NCBI RefSeq assembly: GCF_037975245.1
Contig: NC_092564.1
Location: 12,674,484 to 12,738,483 of the forward strand
Length of the DNA: 64,000 nt
Source of the DNA: Apostichopus japonicus
Taxonomy: Eukaryota > Echinodermata > Holothuroidea > Aspidochirotida > Stichopodidae
Reading direction: 5' to 3'
The position numbers were made by a program, and so were the translations under genes. Of the stretch, positions 1 through 13,300 are shown one piece after another. Below the pieces are notes generated by a model. It was not told where the DNA came from. It searched no databases and worked only from the letters and a program-made list of their open reading frames with translations. How positions within the stretch are numbered: position 1 is the stretch's first letter; every line of letters starts with the position of its first letter.

Positions 1-181
1 GCCATACTGATGTGTCTTTACATAGGCCTGTCCGATTTTACTTGCTAGGGCACTATCCTTTGGGTTCTTCTTCAATGCCTGTTCGTAGATGGTAATAGCT
101 TTCTCAGTCTCCTGAATGTTCATGTAGGCATCACCAAGAATTAGAGATGTTTCTGTACTTGCTTGTTTGTCCGAGAGTTCT
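1..181 (-). CDS. TTC21B: TTC21B coding exon 19 (cut by the window edge)
   Basis: Residues ~716-776, [20 protein letters not shown], then [20 protein letters not shown] and [15 protein letters not shown]. Acceptor TATACAG|A. The exon runs in frame to base 1, so its donor lies outside the window. Confidence 0.95.
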
Positions 182-3100
182 CTGTATAACAAAAAAATTA
201 ATCAATAAATAAATTTAAAAAAAACTTACCAGAACACCCCCCCCCCAAAAAAAAACAACTTTCATGACATAGTATTCTGAAAGTGGATAATACACACCAC
301 ACATATACACAAACAGGCAGACAAACACACAGATACCTTCGCAAGTAAGTTAATAGGCTATGAATTTCATCAAGACCAGGAATGCTGCATTTTCTGATCA
401 ATTCATTCTCCATTTCAGACAAAGTAATATGAAACGATACTGCTAAAACCATTATAAATCTATTGCAACTGTCTTATGACAGTGTGGACATAACCAAATC
501 ACTTTGGTTGTCCTATGTTGGTATTTTATTCAAAAATATTACAAATCTATAAGCTTTGCAATTACTCAACACCATACTATCCTTTAATATAGAATTCAAG
601 TTTGTTATATTTCAATTGTTATTGACATGATAGGGGAGACTCATCTAATTTCATGCTAATTTTTTTCCTTTCCATGTAATAACAATGATAAAATCAAAAT
701 GATATAAAATCTAGACTAGTAAAATTTTAAAGACAAGTGTTCAGAAATTCAGCACCCTACAAGAATATCATCTCCCTGTCCAAAAAAAAAAAAAAAAAAT
801 GGGGCACCAGATGCTGTAAAAACTTATACTTTAAGTTAAAAGATTAAATATTTTTTCCGGTGTACTACAACAGCAATAGTACTCTTCACCTCTCTGAATC
901 TCAAATCTAAATCAAGATTTTTAACCCCCCAAAAAAAAACACAAACAAAAAACAAAAAAAGAGTACCTCTTTCCCTTAATACCATAGTTCATCTCTCATG
1001 TCACTTAAGAATTCTTCTCTGTTAATTTAAAACTTAGCTCAAGGACACGTGTAGAAGTTTACATCTTTTTTTCTTTTGTTTTTTGCCTTTTTAGACTTTA
1101 ACAAATTCGATGTGACTTCTTTTTTTCCTTTTTCACATTATGACTACCCCTGAAGGTCTGCCTACTCATATCCTTATCTCAAGGAATGCATATTATCGGA
1201 TTCCCAAGGTCACGGCATGTTTGATTTCCATCTCCTGGTCACAAGGGACCCATTTCTACATATAATAGAATAACATTAACTGTACATGAAGTACAGAAAA
1301 GGGTCACACACCACTTGTCAAAGATTTCACTTCCATCCATCATCAATACCTTACTTCCTATGCATAATCAAGAATATTTGAGGATGTCCTTTGTAAACTT
1401 TTTTTGTATTACAAAACATCGCAAAATTTCTGGGATCTCTGCAGAATTTCAGGCAGTACTACTCAATATAAGATTGCACCTGATCAACTTACAACACAGC
1501 AACCCCCCCGTCCACCCTACTCCCCCTGCCCAATTTGTGATTAAGGAAATACCCCTAAATAGGTAAGCTGATAGATCGTTATCATCCATCAATCTCTTTT
1601 GGGATGCTGAATATGATATTCGTAGGCCTAAGATCCACCTGAATGAGAGTTTAAATGGCCCAGAGCTGATGTTCTACTTACCAAACCTACACATCTCTCC
1701 TAAAAGTGTCAATATGTACAAATTACTTTTTTTTGTTCACAACTGATATTAGAAATAAGAAACAACAATGGTCGTGTTAACTTTACCTGATACATGCAAT
1801 ATAGAGTCTTCTGTCTTTACGGTGATTTAGGTAAATATCACCCATCTTCACTCTGGCTTGCACAAAATAACTGCAACAAAAATACCAAGAACATCCATCA
1901 CACCTGAGAATGGCTTTATTATTAACACAATATTTATCATGAGAAAAGCAAAACTGAAATTGGTATCAACAATAAACCCCCCCCCCCCCCCCAAAAAAAA
2001 GTGCTTGGTATTCTTGCAAATATAACAACAATTAAACAAGAACAAAGTTGCATGTTTCGTATTTATTTTGGAAAATCTTAATAAAAGAGCATTTAAAGAT
2101 CATTTGAGCATTCAACCACTTCTTTACCCCACCCCCAGGATCCCCCCCCCTGCCCATTGTCCTTGGAAAGAATTGTGGAATGAGATAAGGAGTGCCAAAG
2201 TATTCATGTGATCAAATTTACACAAAGAAAAAGCAACGATTAACAAAATATCAAAAATTAATTTGACGAGAGATGACTCAACCTCCCCCGTCTCCCAGCT
2301 CTCTACCTCCCCCCACCCCCCAGCCACATATCTGTATCTCGGGGATTGTTACTTAGTTTTGAAATGCTTTAAATTTTCACCTTTGTTCTGGAGTGACATT
2401 CCTGAGCATAGACAAAGCTTGTTCAATGTCACCTCTATGAAGGGCTAGTTCTGCGTTTGAGATGGTGATTCTTATCTCTTCTGGTGTTCCTGTAAACTCA
2501 TGAATAGCGTCTTGCATCACCTTCGCTGCCTCGTGCTGGTGAGAGATCAAATATACGTAGTGAAGCAAGCGATTGTACTCCCAACGGACTATCTGTCAGA
2601 TTTGATGACAAAATTTTATACCAAATTTTCCTCTGAGGGAGAAACAGTTTGTTCACTCTTGCATGCAGTTAAGTCAAGGAATGTGGTCAAATTCTATGCA
2701 GCATCTGGTTCGTTGTGAATGAACAGATAGATGTACAGGGAATGACGAATACAAGGTTGGTAGTTATGAAATGACGGGTATTAAAGGGAAGATGTTTTTC
2801 TTATATTTTAGTTTATATCTCATATCACTAAAATTGGTGTTGCAAATGGTCCAACAAGGACGATATCCTACATTTTTTTCCATAAAAAATGACCATTTCT
2901 TAGAAAGGAAGGGGTGATGCCTTTTGGTTTTACCAATTACTTTGTGTAGACACTTCATACTAACAATAGCACACATAACATGAAATTTGAAAAATCGATA
3001 TTTCTGACATTTTCATACTTAGGAAAAAAGGATATTTGATATTGAAATTTTATCTGTCAAACATTTAACAAAAAGTCAAGTCCAAAAAGCTGCTTTCAAA

Positions 3101-6100
3101 ATGGAAACTCGAATAATTGGAAAAGAATGATTGATATGATTTTTTTACCTGAGCATCAGTTGCTCTGTAAGCTTCAGCAAGTTCTAGATACACCGAAGCT
3201 CTATCAGTTAGGGACACGGTCACCCCTTTATTTCTTCTCGCAGCCGATCCAGCTAATGACAAAATTGATAGGAAAAGAAATTACACAAAATAAAAATACA
3301 TATAAAACATATGGAAAGATATCAAGTCATTCCTGAGAATATGGAGTTTTAATGTAAGGAGAAAACAAAAAAATGTTATAAACATTCTTATTCAGATCTA
3401 AGAATGAATTATTTGTAGTGTTGGCTTCACATCTTGGACTTGTTATTTTGTTTCGAATGACCTTTCCAGAGCAGACAGAAAGAATAAACCCAGCTTTTAA
3501 TGTGTGCATAGTTCATCAAGAAGACGAAGATATAAGGTCGCTAGAGAGCCTAACAAGCTATGAATGTTAATTTCAAGAAACCAACTAAACCTCTACTTCT
3601 TCAAGTTTCGTGAAAAATCCTTGACTTTGAATCTGAAAGAATCTTTCAAACGGTCTATGATTTATATGATATATATCAACTTAGATAGAGCAGAGTTGAG
3701 AGCCCACCGCCTCTAAATTATACAATGCCGCATATATGTGTTCTGTCACATTCCAACCAAACGTTCTTCACAGAAACACTGCTGCCATGTTATGTTATTT
3801 CAACGTTTGTAAAGTTGCAAATTTAACAGTTGAATGAGGTAAAATGCTAGGGACAAAATGAACAGACATGATGGTAAAGAAAATGGTTAAAAAACTTAAG
3901 AAGTAAAAGTGTGCAAACTTTGACATAATGAAACTGTTTCTCTGATTTTTGACCCATCAAACAAATATTATCGATACAGACATAAGTTTTCAAGTATTGG
4001 ATGGATCATACTTACACCTCTTCTTAACCCCCGAGAGGTTCATAGCTGTTTGCAAGGTCTTCACACAGTCATCGAGTTGACCCATTTTCTTTTGAGCTCT
4101 AGCTCTTATAAGGTGATACAGTGGCATCTCACGTACCTGTGATCAGGAACACCGAAAACATTTTGGATAAAGCATCATCATATTTATATTTGAGTATCAT
4201 CGATATAAGACAGAACAAGGCAGAGATTCATGTTCCAGAAATTTCACCATTTAGTTGGATATGTTTAAGAAAGAACAGTTTGTTAAAAATGTCTCAAAAA
4301 GCCAAAGTTATGATAAATGAACCAAAACAGGATAGGAATAGTATCATGCAAGAAGTATGCAAACAATTCTTGACAACTGTGAGTGGACCAATGTTACGAG
4401 GTCTTCTTGACAACCGTGAGGGGACCAATGTTACAGTCCTTGTTTATAGGTCAAGTGCGTTCTTTATCAGCGGGATAGGCAGTACTTTAAGTGAACTTTT
4501 AGAAAACTGTTGGAGCAACATTATCACCGTACAAATCACAAATCCGAGCTGCATTCATCATCTGTGTGATAGGCAACACTTTAACTAGATTCATAGAAAC
4601 CATTCTAGTCATCTCAAATCATTTTCACAAGCTATCAATCTGATAACAAACTCATCCAAGCCTGACAATAATTTCTGATTATCCAGATAACAACTGAATA
4701 AGCAGAAGCAAATTGGATAAAAAGTTAAGATAAAACATAACTATTAGCAAACTGCTTATCCACTAAAGAGCCTGTGTAAGAGAATGTGTAAAAGTAAGAG
4801 GGCCTGATGTTTTGATCCTAGCAGGATCTTCTTCAGAGGCTGAATGACAAGTTACAGTAAGAGAGGGGACAAATACATACACAGAATACAGACAGGTTAA
4901 TGAGCAGGGTGAACACTAAAGAGAAAGATGTAAGAGAATTAGTAGACAAGGGATGGAGAGAACAAAAGAAACAAACAGGGGGAAGAGGAGAGGTAGGAGA
5001 TAAACTGTAGAGGGACAAAGAGAGGATTAAGGTAAGAGGGTCGGGAGTTAACTGGAGAAGGACAAAGACAGAAAAGTGTGGAGAAAATTATATAAATAAA
5101 TTAAAAAAAAGAAAAGTTGACAGAATTCTCAACCATGAAGTTCACAACAACAACAACCCAACAGCTTATAGCTATTAGGATTGAAAAGTTGTTAGATAAA
5201 ATAGGAAGCACTGAAAGGTGGAAATCAAATGAAAATCAAATTAAAAAAATACTATCTGTAACTGTATATCACCTAAATAGATACCCTATGTAGTTTACAT
5301 ATTCAATTGTACCTGACACATATCCCCAAATGGACACCAAAAAAAAGGCAAGATTTCTTAACAATGGAACACTACCATTTCTGGCCCATTGCAAAGGTAA
5401 CATTCTCTTTTATTCATTTCTGTTACAGCGATCCACTAAAGGGAACTTACCTCAAAATTATAGCTGAGCCCCATTTCCAGAGATTGCTGCGATTGTTGAA
5501 AGTTACCCTGATAAAGGTAAATCTGAAAAGACAAAAAGGAATGTAATGATAAAAATAATGAAAATGATTACTGCTTATAATAATAATAATAATAAATAAG
5601 TTCTTAATATAGCGCCAAATACCAAAAGGCCTCTAGGCACTTTACAAAACCTAAAAAAAATATTAAAAAAAATAAAAAGACAGAGAAATCAAAGGAATAA
5701 AAAGTCTAGAAAACACATAATGAAAATTAAACAGTATGTAAAATATGAACACAAAAAGGTAAGCTAGCTAGCTTACTAAACCTATTTTCTTTTATAGATA
5801 ACTTATCACTTATACTACGGTTATGATGCTTTACATCGCATCCTTTCTCTTTTACCTGTATGGGGGTTTGTGTTAACTAGCCTTCTTAAGGTATGGGGAA
5901 GATGGTATACATTAATTTGGTGTACGTTAAATTTACGAAAGCTATACTGAAGGGCTTAAGTTTTGGGGTATGCTTAGGAAGAAATCATCCAAGTAATGCA
6001 ATCTATGCTTGGTCATTGATGTATGGCAAGTGTACCAAACCTAAGGAGTAGTATGCAAATTAATATCTAACTAATCATTATGTACAGTAAATTATATTAT

Positions 6101-9100
6101 CTAGCAAAATAATTGAAAATTTTATTAAATTCTACAACTTTTTTGTTGAGATCTTTTTTCATAATTATCTGTAGAAATCACTTGCAAAATACAAATCAGA
6201 GGCACAAGATATACCTTCTGAGGAATGCGGCATATGAACATAGGTAATAGTTGATAGTAACAGCAACGGTGTACAGAGTGTGTGGATGGGAGGGGGATGG
6301 GGTCTGGGAGAGGTAATTATGTGGGACGGGATGGGTGTGGGAATGGAATGGGTGAGATAACTGGAGGGGTTTGGGAAGCGAATTGGGAGAGGTGATGGGG
6401 TATGGGAGAGGTAATTAGATAGGTGTGGGAATGGGATGGGTGAGATAAGTGGAGGGGTTTGGGATGGGCGAGGTGATGTGGTATGGGAAAGGCAATTAGA
6501 CGGGTTTTGGAATGGGATGGGTGAAGGGAATGGGAGAGGTGAGATAACTGGAGGGGTGTGGGAATGGGAGGGATGTGGGAATGGGTTGGGTGAAGGGAAT
6601 GGGAATGGGAGAGGTTAGATACTGGAGGGGTGTGGGAATGGGAGGGATGTGGCAATGGGATGGGTGAAGGGAATGGGAGAGGTGAGATAACTGGAGGGGT
6701 GTGGGAATGGGAGGGATGTGGGAATGGGTTGGGTGAAGGGAATGGGAATGGGAGAGGTTAGATACTGGAGAGGTGTGGGAATGGGAGGGATGTGGGAATG
6801 GGATGGGTGAAGGGAATGGGAGAGGTGAGATAACTGGAGGGATGTAGGAATGAGAGGGGTTTGGGAATGGGAAGGTGAATGGAGTGGGAGAGGTGAGGGA
6901 AATGTGATGAGATTTGTGCTAAAATAGTGGATGTGAGTTAAATTTTCTGACAACATTTGCATGGTAGTCCACCACACAGGGAGAACTAAAAAAATTACAA
7001 AAGCCACAGCTGAGTTCGAAGGCTTACTGTCAAATGGATAACGTAATTGTCCTTCAAACCTTACTGCTGTCCAAGTGGCCAATCAAATATGTTGCCTCTC
7101 TTAAAATGCAACCTTATTGCATCGGGTCAATTGTAGGGATGCAAAACTATAAATCACATTGAAAATGTCAGACAGCTCCCTTGATTGGTTTATGGTTTCA
7201 TCAATTAGGTACTAATTGCTCTCATTTGTAGCCAAAACTGTTTCTTCTATGACCTTAATATAAGGTCTATAAAGAAGGAAGAACCAGGAAAGAAGTCTTC
7301 TTTTTTCAAATATATTCATGCAAAAGAGCTTAAATAAGGACTATATTATATATGTTTTACACAATTATACAAGGACGAAATGGTGTACATAACAATAGTC
7401 ATCTTCTAAATGGAAACTCATTCTTCAAAATACATTTAGTACCTGTGCCATGAGGAGGTGGGCATCTGCAAACTGAGGTTTGGCATCCAGGCACTTTTGT
7501 AGACTTGCTTGGGCTTGGTCCACCTGGCCCATTAGGTATCTGACTTTTCCGATGAGATAAAATGAGTCTACCAGACCAGGGACTGCCTTGGTGATGGGCT
7601 CTAATACAGCATTACATCTCTGTAGAACAGAACTGACCGGTTGACCAGCAGCCTGTGGCTGTAAGGGGGAGGGGGGGGATTGGGAGGGGAGAGAGATCGA
7701 GAGATATAAAGTTGCGGCATTTGATCTGCGACACAAGTAAGATTAAACTTGTTTGAAACAAGGATACATACACAACAGATTGTGACTAATAACTGTGTGC
7801 GGCTCTAGACCATGCAATGTGACATTTACAACAGTCTTCGAGATCAGAAATTGGGAGAGCACTCCCTATCCAAGGTTATAAAAGAACTGTACTTCAATGA
7901 ATTTGCTGGCAAATATTTAGGGAGTGCAAAAAGGCACCTGTACAAAGTGCACATCATGGAATTCCCCCCATGCCCCCCCCCCCCTCCGCCCTCTTAGTGT
8001 TGTCACTGAGCGTGCAGATATGACATCACACCTGTTTGCATCAAGTTTCACTTATGGTACAATCTGTGACAAATATCAAGTACCAGCATCTTGATAATGC
8101 CATGAAGAACTTACTTTCAACTTTCACCGGGATGTGCCCTGTTTCATCAATAAGAGGGTAAGATTTTCTTCTAACTATAGCTATCCTCTTTTTGCAAGTA
8201 TCCTTAATCAAATGTTAAGATCACTGGGAAAGAAGACTGTTAAACCTTCCACTGCATAGATCTCTGACAAATATCATTACTTAACCCATGGCTGCATCTT
8301 ACCTGCCTCATTACACACAGAGTGAGTGACAGATCAAAACCAAAGAAACTGCGGAAGGCTAAAAATTTTGAATCATTTCCCGAGAATTCTGCGTTAACCT
8401 TTGGAACGGCAGAAGACTACGATTAAAATCACAAACCTCCGTTGGTGCATAGAGCAGGTAATCCTGTACGATCTCAAGGACAAAGTCGGGGTTCAATTGC
8501 GTGAAATACGATGTGCCTAGAGGGAGGCCTTTCAGTGATGCAAAGTGGACCTGGCTGGCTTCGTTGAGCAACTCTACGATCTCCTCTCTCGGTTTGTTCT
8601 TCTTTCGCGCCAACAGTGCCTTCAGGTACAGAATCTCCTGCGGGAGAACAGGGAGGAGGAGCTATTACTCATCGATGATTCATTTTGAAAAATTATTGAA
8701 AAAAGGTCAATAAATTCATTCATAACATGAATATAAGTAGGCTCATTTTACAATAACCCAGCCATTCGTAATATTATTTTACCATATAATCGGGATGTTT
8801 TTCTCACGGACCTGATCACGTTCGGCAAGGTTCTATGAACAATTTCGGCGGTGTGTTCGGCAATGGAAAATATTAATTACTTGTTACTAAGGTATTTCAA
8901 AAGGCCAAAACATTACTAAAATATGGACGACATATTGCAGATTCGCAGACTATGCATATTGCTGGTATCATCGTTGCCACAAGCATGCCCCAGTTGTTTT
9001 TTAGGTATATTTATCTTCACACTAAAACATTTGCACTCGTATAAGGGATTTCTGTCTTTCAGGAGAAGAATTACTTCCTACAGCAACTACCATGACAGCA

Positions 9101-10139
9101 AATTCCCCACCGGTAGCATTTCAGACAGTTTGACAAGTATCCGAGATCTGGTAACTCTAGAAACCAATTTAAAATAACATTTTACAGGAAAGAGAGCTGT
9201 TTGTTTTTTATACACAAGTATGGACAGATCAACTGTCTGGTATCTTCAAGCATCAAGAAATGTTTGCAGCGTTAACCTTCGCTTGGCATTATCTACGTTT
9301 ACGGAGAAACTAGATTGTTTTTGCAGATTGCCGCCATGAAAACTACCAGGTTGACACGCTATATTCGTATTCTAATACCAGCAAAACTTGTGTAACCTGA
9401 CCCGTAAAATGAAAACATAGCGACATATACAGAGAACAGACCTGAGAGAACGTGGAAAATATCAGAGAATAGTTCATGCTTGATTAGGCATATCAGTGCT
9501 TGATTCTCGTCAAGATAAAAAATTTAGTTGAGGGATTAAAAGAAAAAAGTCTGTTAGATATAGAATTCAATAGATATCATCAAAATTGAGAAACCAACAT
9601 TTTAAGTTTCGTTGCATTTTTTAAAGTTCAATGAAGCAAACTCTGATTGACTTCTGAATGACGTAACCAGATGGAAGAGGAGATGACCTTGCCACCTCTG
9701 ATGGGTTTAATGTGTTGTTGGGCTAGATAGATTAGATGGGATATATGTTGATTGAGGGGAGGAGTGACATTAATGTTTAAAAATGTTAACAATGTTACTT
9801 AATTTCCAGATCAAACTTCAACACTTGGTCAAGACAAAATGACACCCTACTCTGCATAATGAATCGGGGCTGCAGCTGTTGATGTTGTCGTTGTTAACTG
9901 TTGAGGGTAACAACCAGCTACTCCCTTTCTTGATACAACCCCCCCCCCAAAAAACAAAAAGATAATATAAAAATAAATTCTTTACATATTTGCATAGTAC
10001 ATTTTTTCATGCAGAAAATATAACAGTGAACTTGAGGTGTGAAAGTGAAATATGGTTGTGAAAGAGAGCACAGCATTTCTAATACATTTAATAAGAATTT
10101 TTTATAAAACTTTTAATAATATAATAATGATAGTATAAT

Positions 10140-10191
<52 letters not shown>

Positions 10192-10320
10192 AGACTAGTG
10201 GAACACTAGTAGTTGTAACTCAAGAGTTTCACGCGTTGAGCGATCATCAGACAACTCTATATTCCGCTCTGTCCACCGGCTATAGAGCACTCTGCGCCAA
10301 GATAGACGCCAACCAACCAA

Positions 10321-10390
<70 letters not shown>

Positions 10391-13300
10391 GATAATAAAA
10401 TGATAATATTATAATATCATAATCATAATAATAACAATAATAATTATTCTTTTATAGTATTTTTGATACTTCTATAATATTAGTAGCTAGCATGATCAGT
10501 ACAACTTACAGCTGACTTTCCGATGGATTCCTGGATTTCTCCAAGAAACTCCAACTGTTGCTCTGCATCTTCAACGTTTCCATCCAGAAGCTGACAACGA
10601 ATCATTCCTGAAACGAGAGAAACATAAACGAGGGAAAATGTCTTGGAATTGTAGTATAATATTAACCAAACAAAATAAAAGGTGGAAAGATAACCAAGGT
10701 ACGATCTCTTGTGGTTACCATGGGAGCAAATAAGAAAAGAAAGGAGAATGTTGTTGCCAAAAAAAAAACAAAAAAAAAATAGATGAAAATTATTTGATCT
10801 TCATAAAGTAGAAAAAAAATTCTTTTAAAAAGTGACCCCCTTTTCCAATACCTGTTAAGGCTACTACGCTTGTTTCATCCAACTTCATGGCATTTTTGTA
10901 ACATTTGAACGCATCTCTTGTCCTGCCTTGCAGGAGCAGCTGATAGCCAGCTTCCGTCGGATACTCCGCAGAGTTGGGGCTGATCTCCATTGCACGTTCC
11001 ACCATGGTGTACGTCTGTTGTAAGACTTGAGGGCTTCGGGCACACTGCAAATTGTTCAAACGCATACGGAATACAATCAGTAAACCTATTCAATTTGAGC
11101 CCCCCCCCCCAAAAAAAAACAGACACAATTTGTTTGGCTGTTAATTTTGACAAAGTTGTTGAGAGGTGCTATTTATCAAAATTAGTAATGAGATGTGACA
11201 AGACTTAAAATTCGGACTGTCGCACCAATAAACTAGACAAGATTAGTGATAGAAGTAAAGCAAAGAACCATAGAAGATGCAACAAGTCTTTATACTGAGT
11301 CTGACTTAAGTCTGATGTAAGTCTGACAGTACTGTAGCCATAGAGATATGCCTGGTACGACTCATTGTCTGGACATTTCAGTAAAGTGCACAAGATGTAA
11401 CAAGTCTTTATAATGAGTCTGACTTAAGTCTGACAGTACTGTAGCAATAGAGATAGGCCAGTATGACTGATTGTCTGGACATTGAAGTAAAATGCAGTAG
11501 ATGTAACAGGTCTTTCTAAGTCTAACTTAAGTCTGATGTAAGTATGACAGTACTGTAGCCATAGAGATATGCCAGTATGACTAATTGTCTGGACATTACG
11601 TAAAGTGCAGTAGATGTAACAAGTCATACTCAATAAGATATTAATTCTGACTTACTTCTGACAGTACTAGAGCCGTATAAACAATTTAATTTCTTGACAT
11701 GAAACTACAGGGGGCATGTCTCTTACCAGTCTTGCATATGTCTGACAATAATCAAGGTATATGTCTGGATTCTTGGGTTCGAACCGATCAAGCAGCTGGA
11801 TCAACTCTCCGAGTCTTGCAGAGGCCTATTAGACAACACAAAGAAAAGAGAATGTCAAAGTAGTGTGATGGGATTGCAGCTAACTTTCCTTTGCAGATTG
11901 TAGCACGTACTTATAAACTACTTTGAACAAATCATACAAATTAAGCTTAACATGTTAATATAATCTGTAGATTTTCAAAGACAAAACATGGGCACTTAAA
12001 ACTAGACTGCCCACAACTTGCAGACATATTTATGCTACTTTACATACAAGATTCAGGGCTTGAGCCATTTTGTCTGATAAAGGTTTTAGCTAACCGGAAG
12101 CTAGTTGTAAATCTCAGCACGCAGAGGAGGATGTTCAAAGATTTCATCACAGAACACTTCTCGAGCAAACATGAGTGAATCAAGTGTGGGCAATACGATA
12201 CGCCTATTGAAGGCAACAAGCCACTTTTGAAGTAATATTGACATGTTATACTCCTCCTTGTCATATTTTACCTAGTATAATTTTCCACTCACAAATGTTT
12301 AGGAACATGAAATGTTTTTGATCAGGTAGGCCTGGCAGTTCAGGTTACTGTGCAGAACTTAAGCATCATGGGATGAATAATGAACCAAGAGTGACTGACA
12401 TCATCGTATTTAATCCTGAAATTTTATATCTCAAGATCAAAACTTTTGTTCAAATAAAGATCTTTTACCTCGTCATAACTCCCGTCTCGACACAGGAAGT
12501 GGAGGATCTCGAGTCTGAGAGCTTCCAAGCAGTTGCTATCCTGAGTTAGAGCTCTTAAAATAAAAAAGTAAAGGTGACATTAACATATTTGTCTACTTGC
12601 ATATTAATATTTTTCTGTCTATTATTGATGGTGGTGTATGGTAACACCACACGTCTCCCTAACTTGAATCACTGTGTTAAACGTACGAAGCTGCACTGAC
12701 AGACGCGTAGTAGTTGAAACTTTAAAATTATTACCACTTTTTCAAGATGTGCAGCATGTCAATGTCTTTTCTCTCCTTAACAAATATATGTGGTATCTGT
12801 CATATGAAATGTTGCCAAATTATAGTGACTTACAAACTGATAAATTCAATCCAATAAATTCAATAAGTCAGTGTGGTGTCTTAACGTTTCCGTAAACCAC
12901 AAGGCGTACCTTTGTGCCGTGTCGATAGTCTGTTCCCAGTCCTGCAATGCCAGCTGCAGTCTCATTTTTTCAACCAGGGCCGGCATAAATCCTGGAAATG
13001 AGACGACTACCTCGTTGATCAGTTCCAATGCCCCAGAATAGTTGTGACGAAGGAAAAAGAGCTTGGATTTACCCATCATAGCTTGGAGATGCTTAGGAGA
13101 CTTGCTAAACCATTAGAACAGGAAGAGGGGGAAAAAAAGATGAAAAGTTAAGTTGGAAAGCAGGATTTTGTGTTGAAATCTGAAGACATCTTAACAATAT
13201 ATTAAGGTAGGTACCATGTCAAAGGTAGGAATTCTGCATGAGGGGCTGCAGCCTATTGCAGCCAGCCTGCTGCATGATCGAGCTGCAGCCTCCTGCAGCC

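Noticed and set aside
4121-4588. 155-codon plus-strand open frame
   Set aside because: Lies in a TTC21B intron, overlaps exon 15 antisense and spans short degenerate duplications. No motif.
6317-7082. His/Pro/Ser-rich minus-strand frames of 112-155 codons
   Set aside because: Read-through of the G-rich minisatellite. The part beyond it is AT-rich intron.
11768-11790. GGTTCGAACC box B-like sequence suggesting a tRNA
   Set aside because: It lies inside TTC21B coding exon 9 and has no box A at the right distance.
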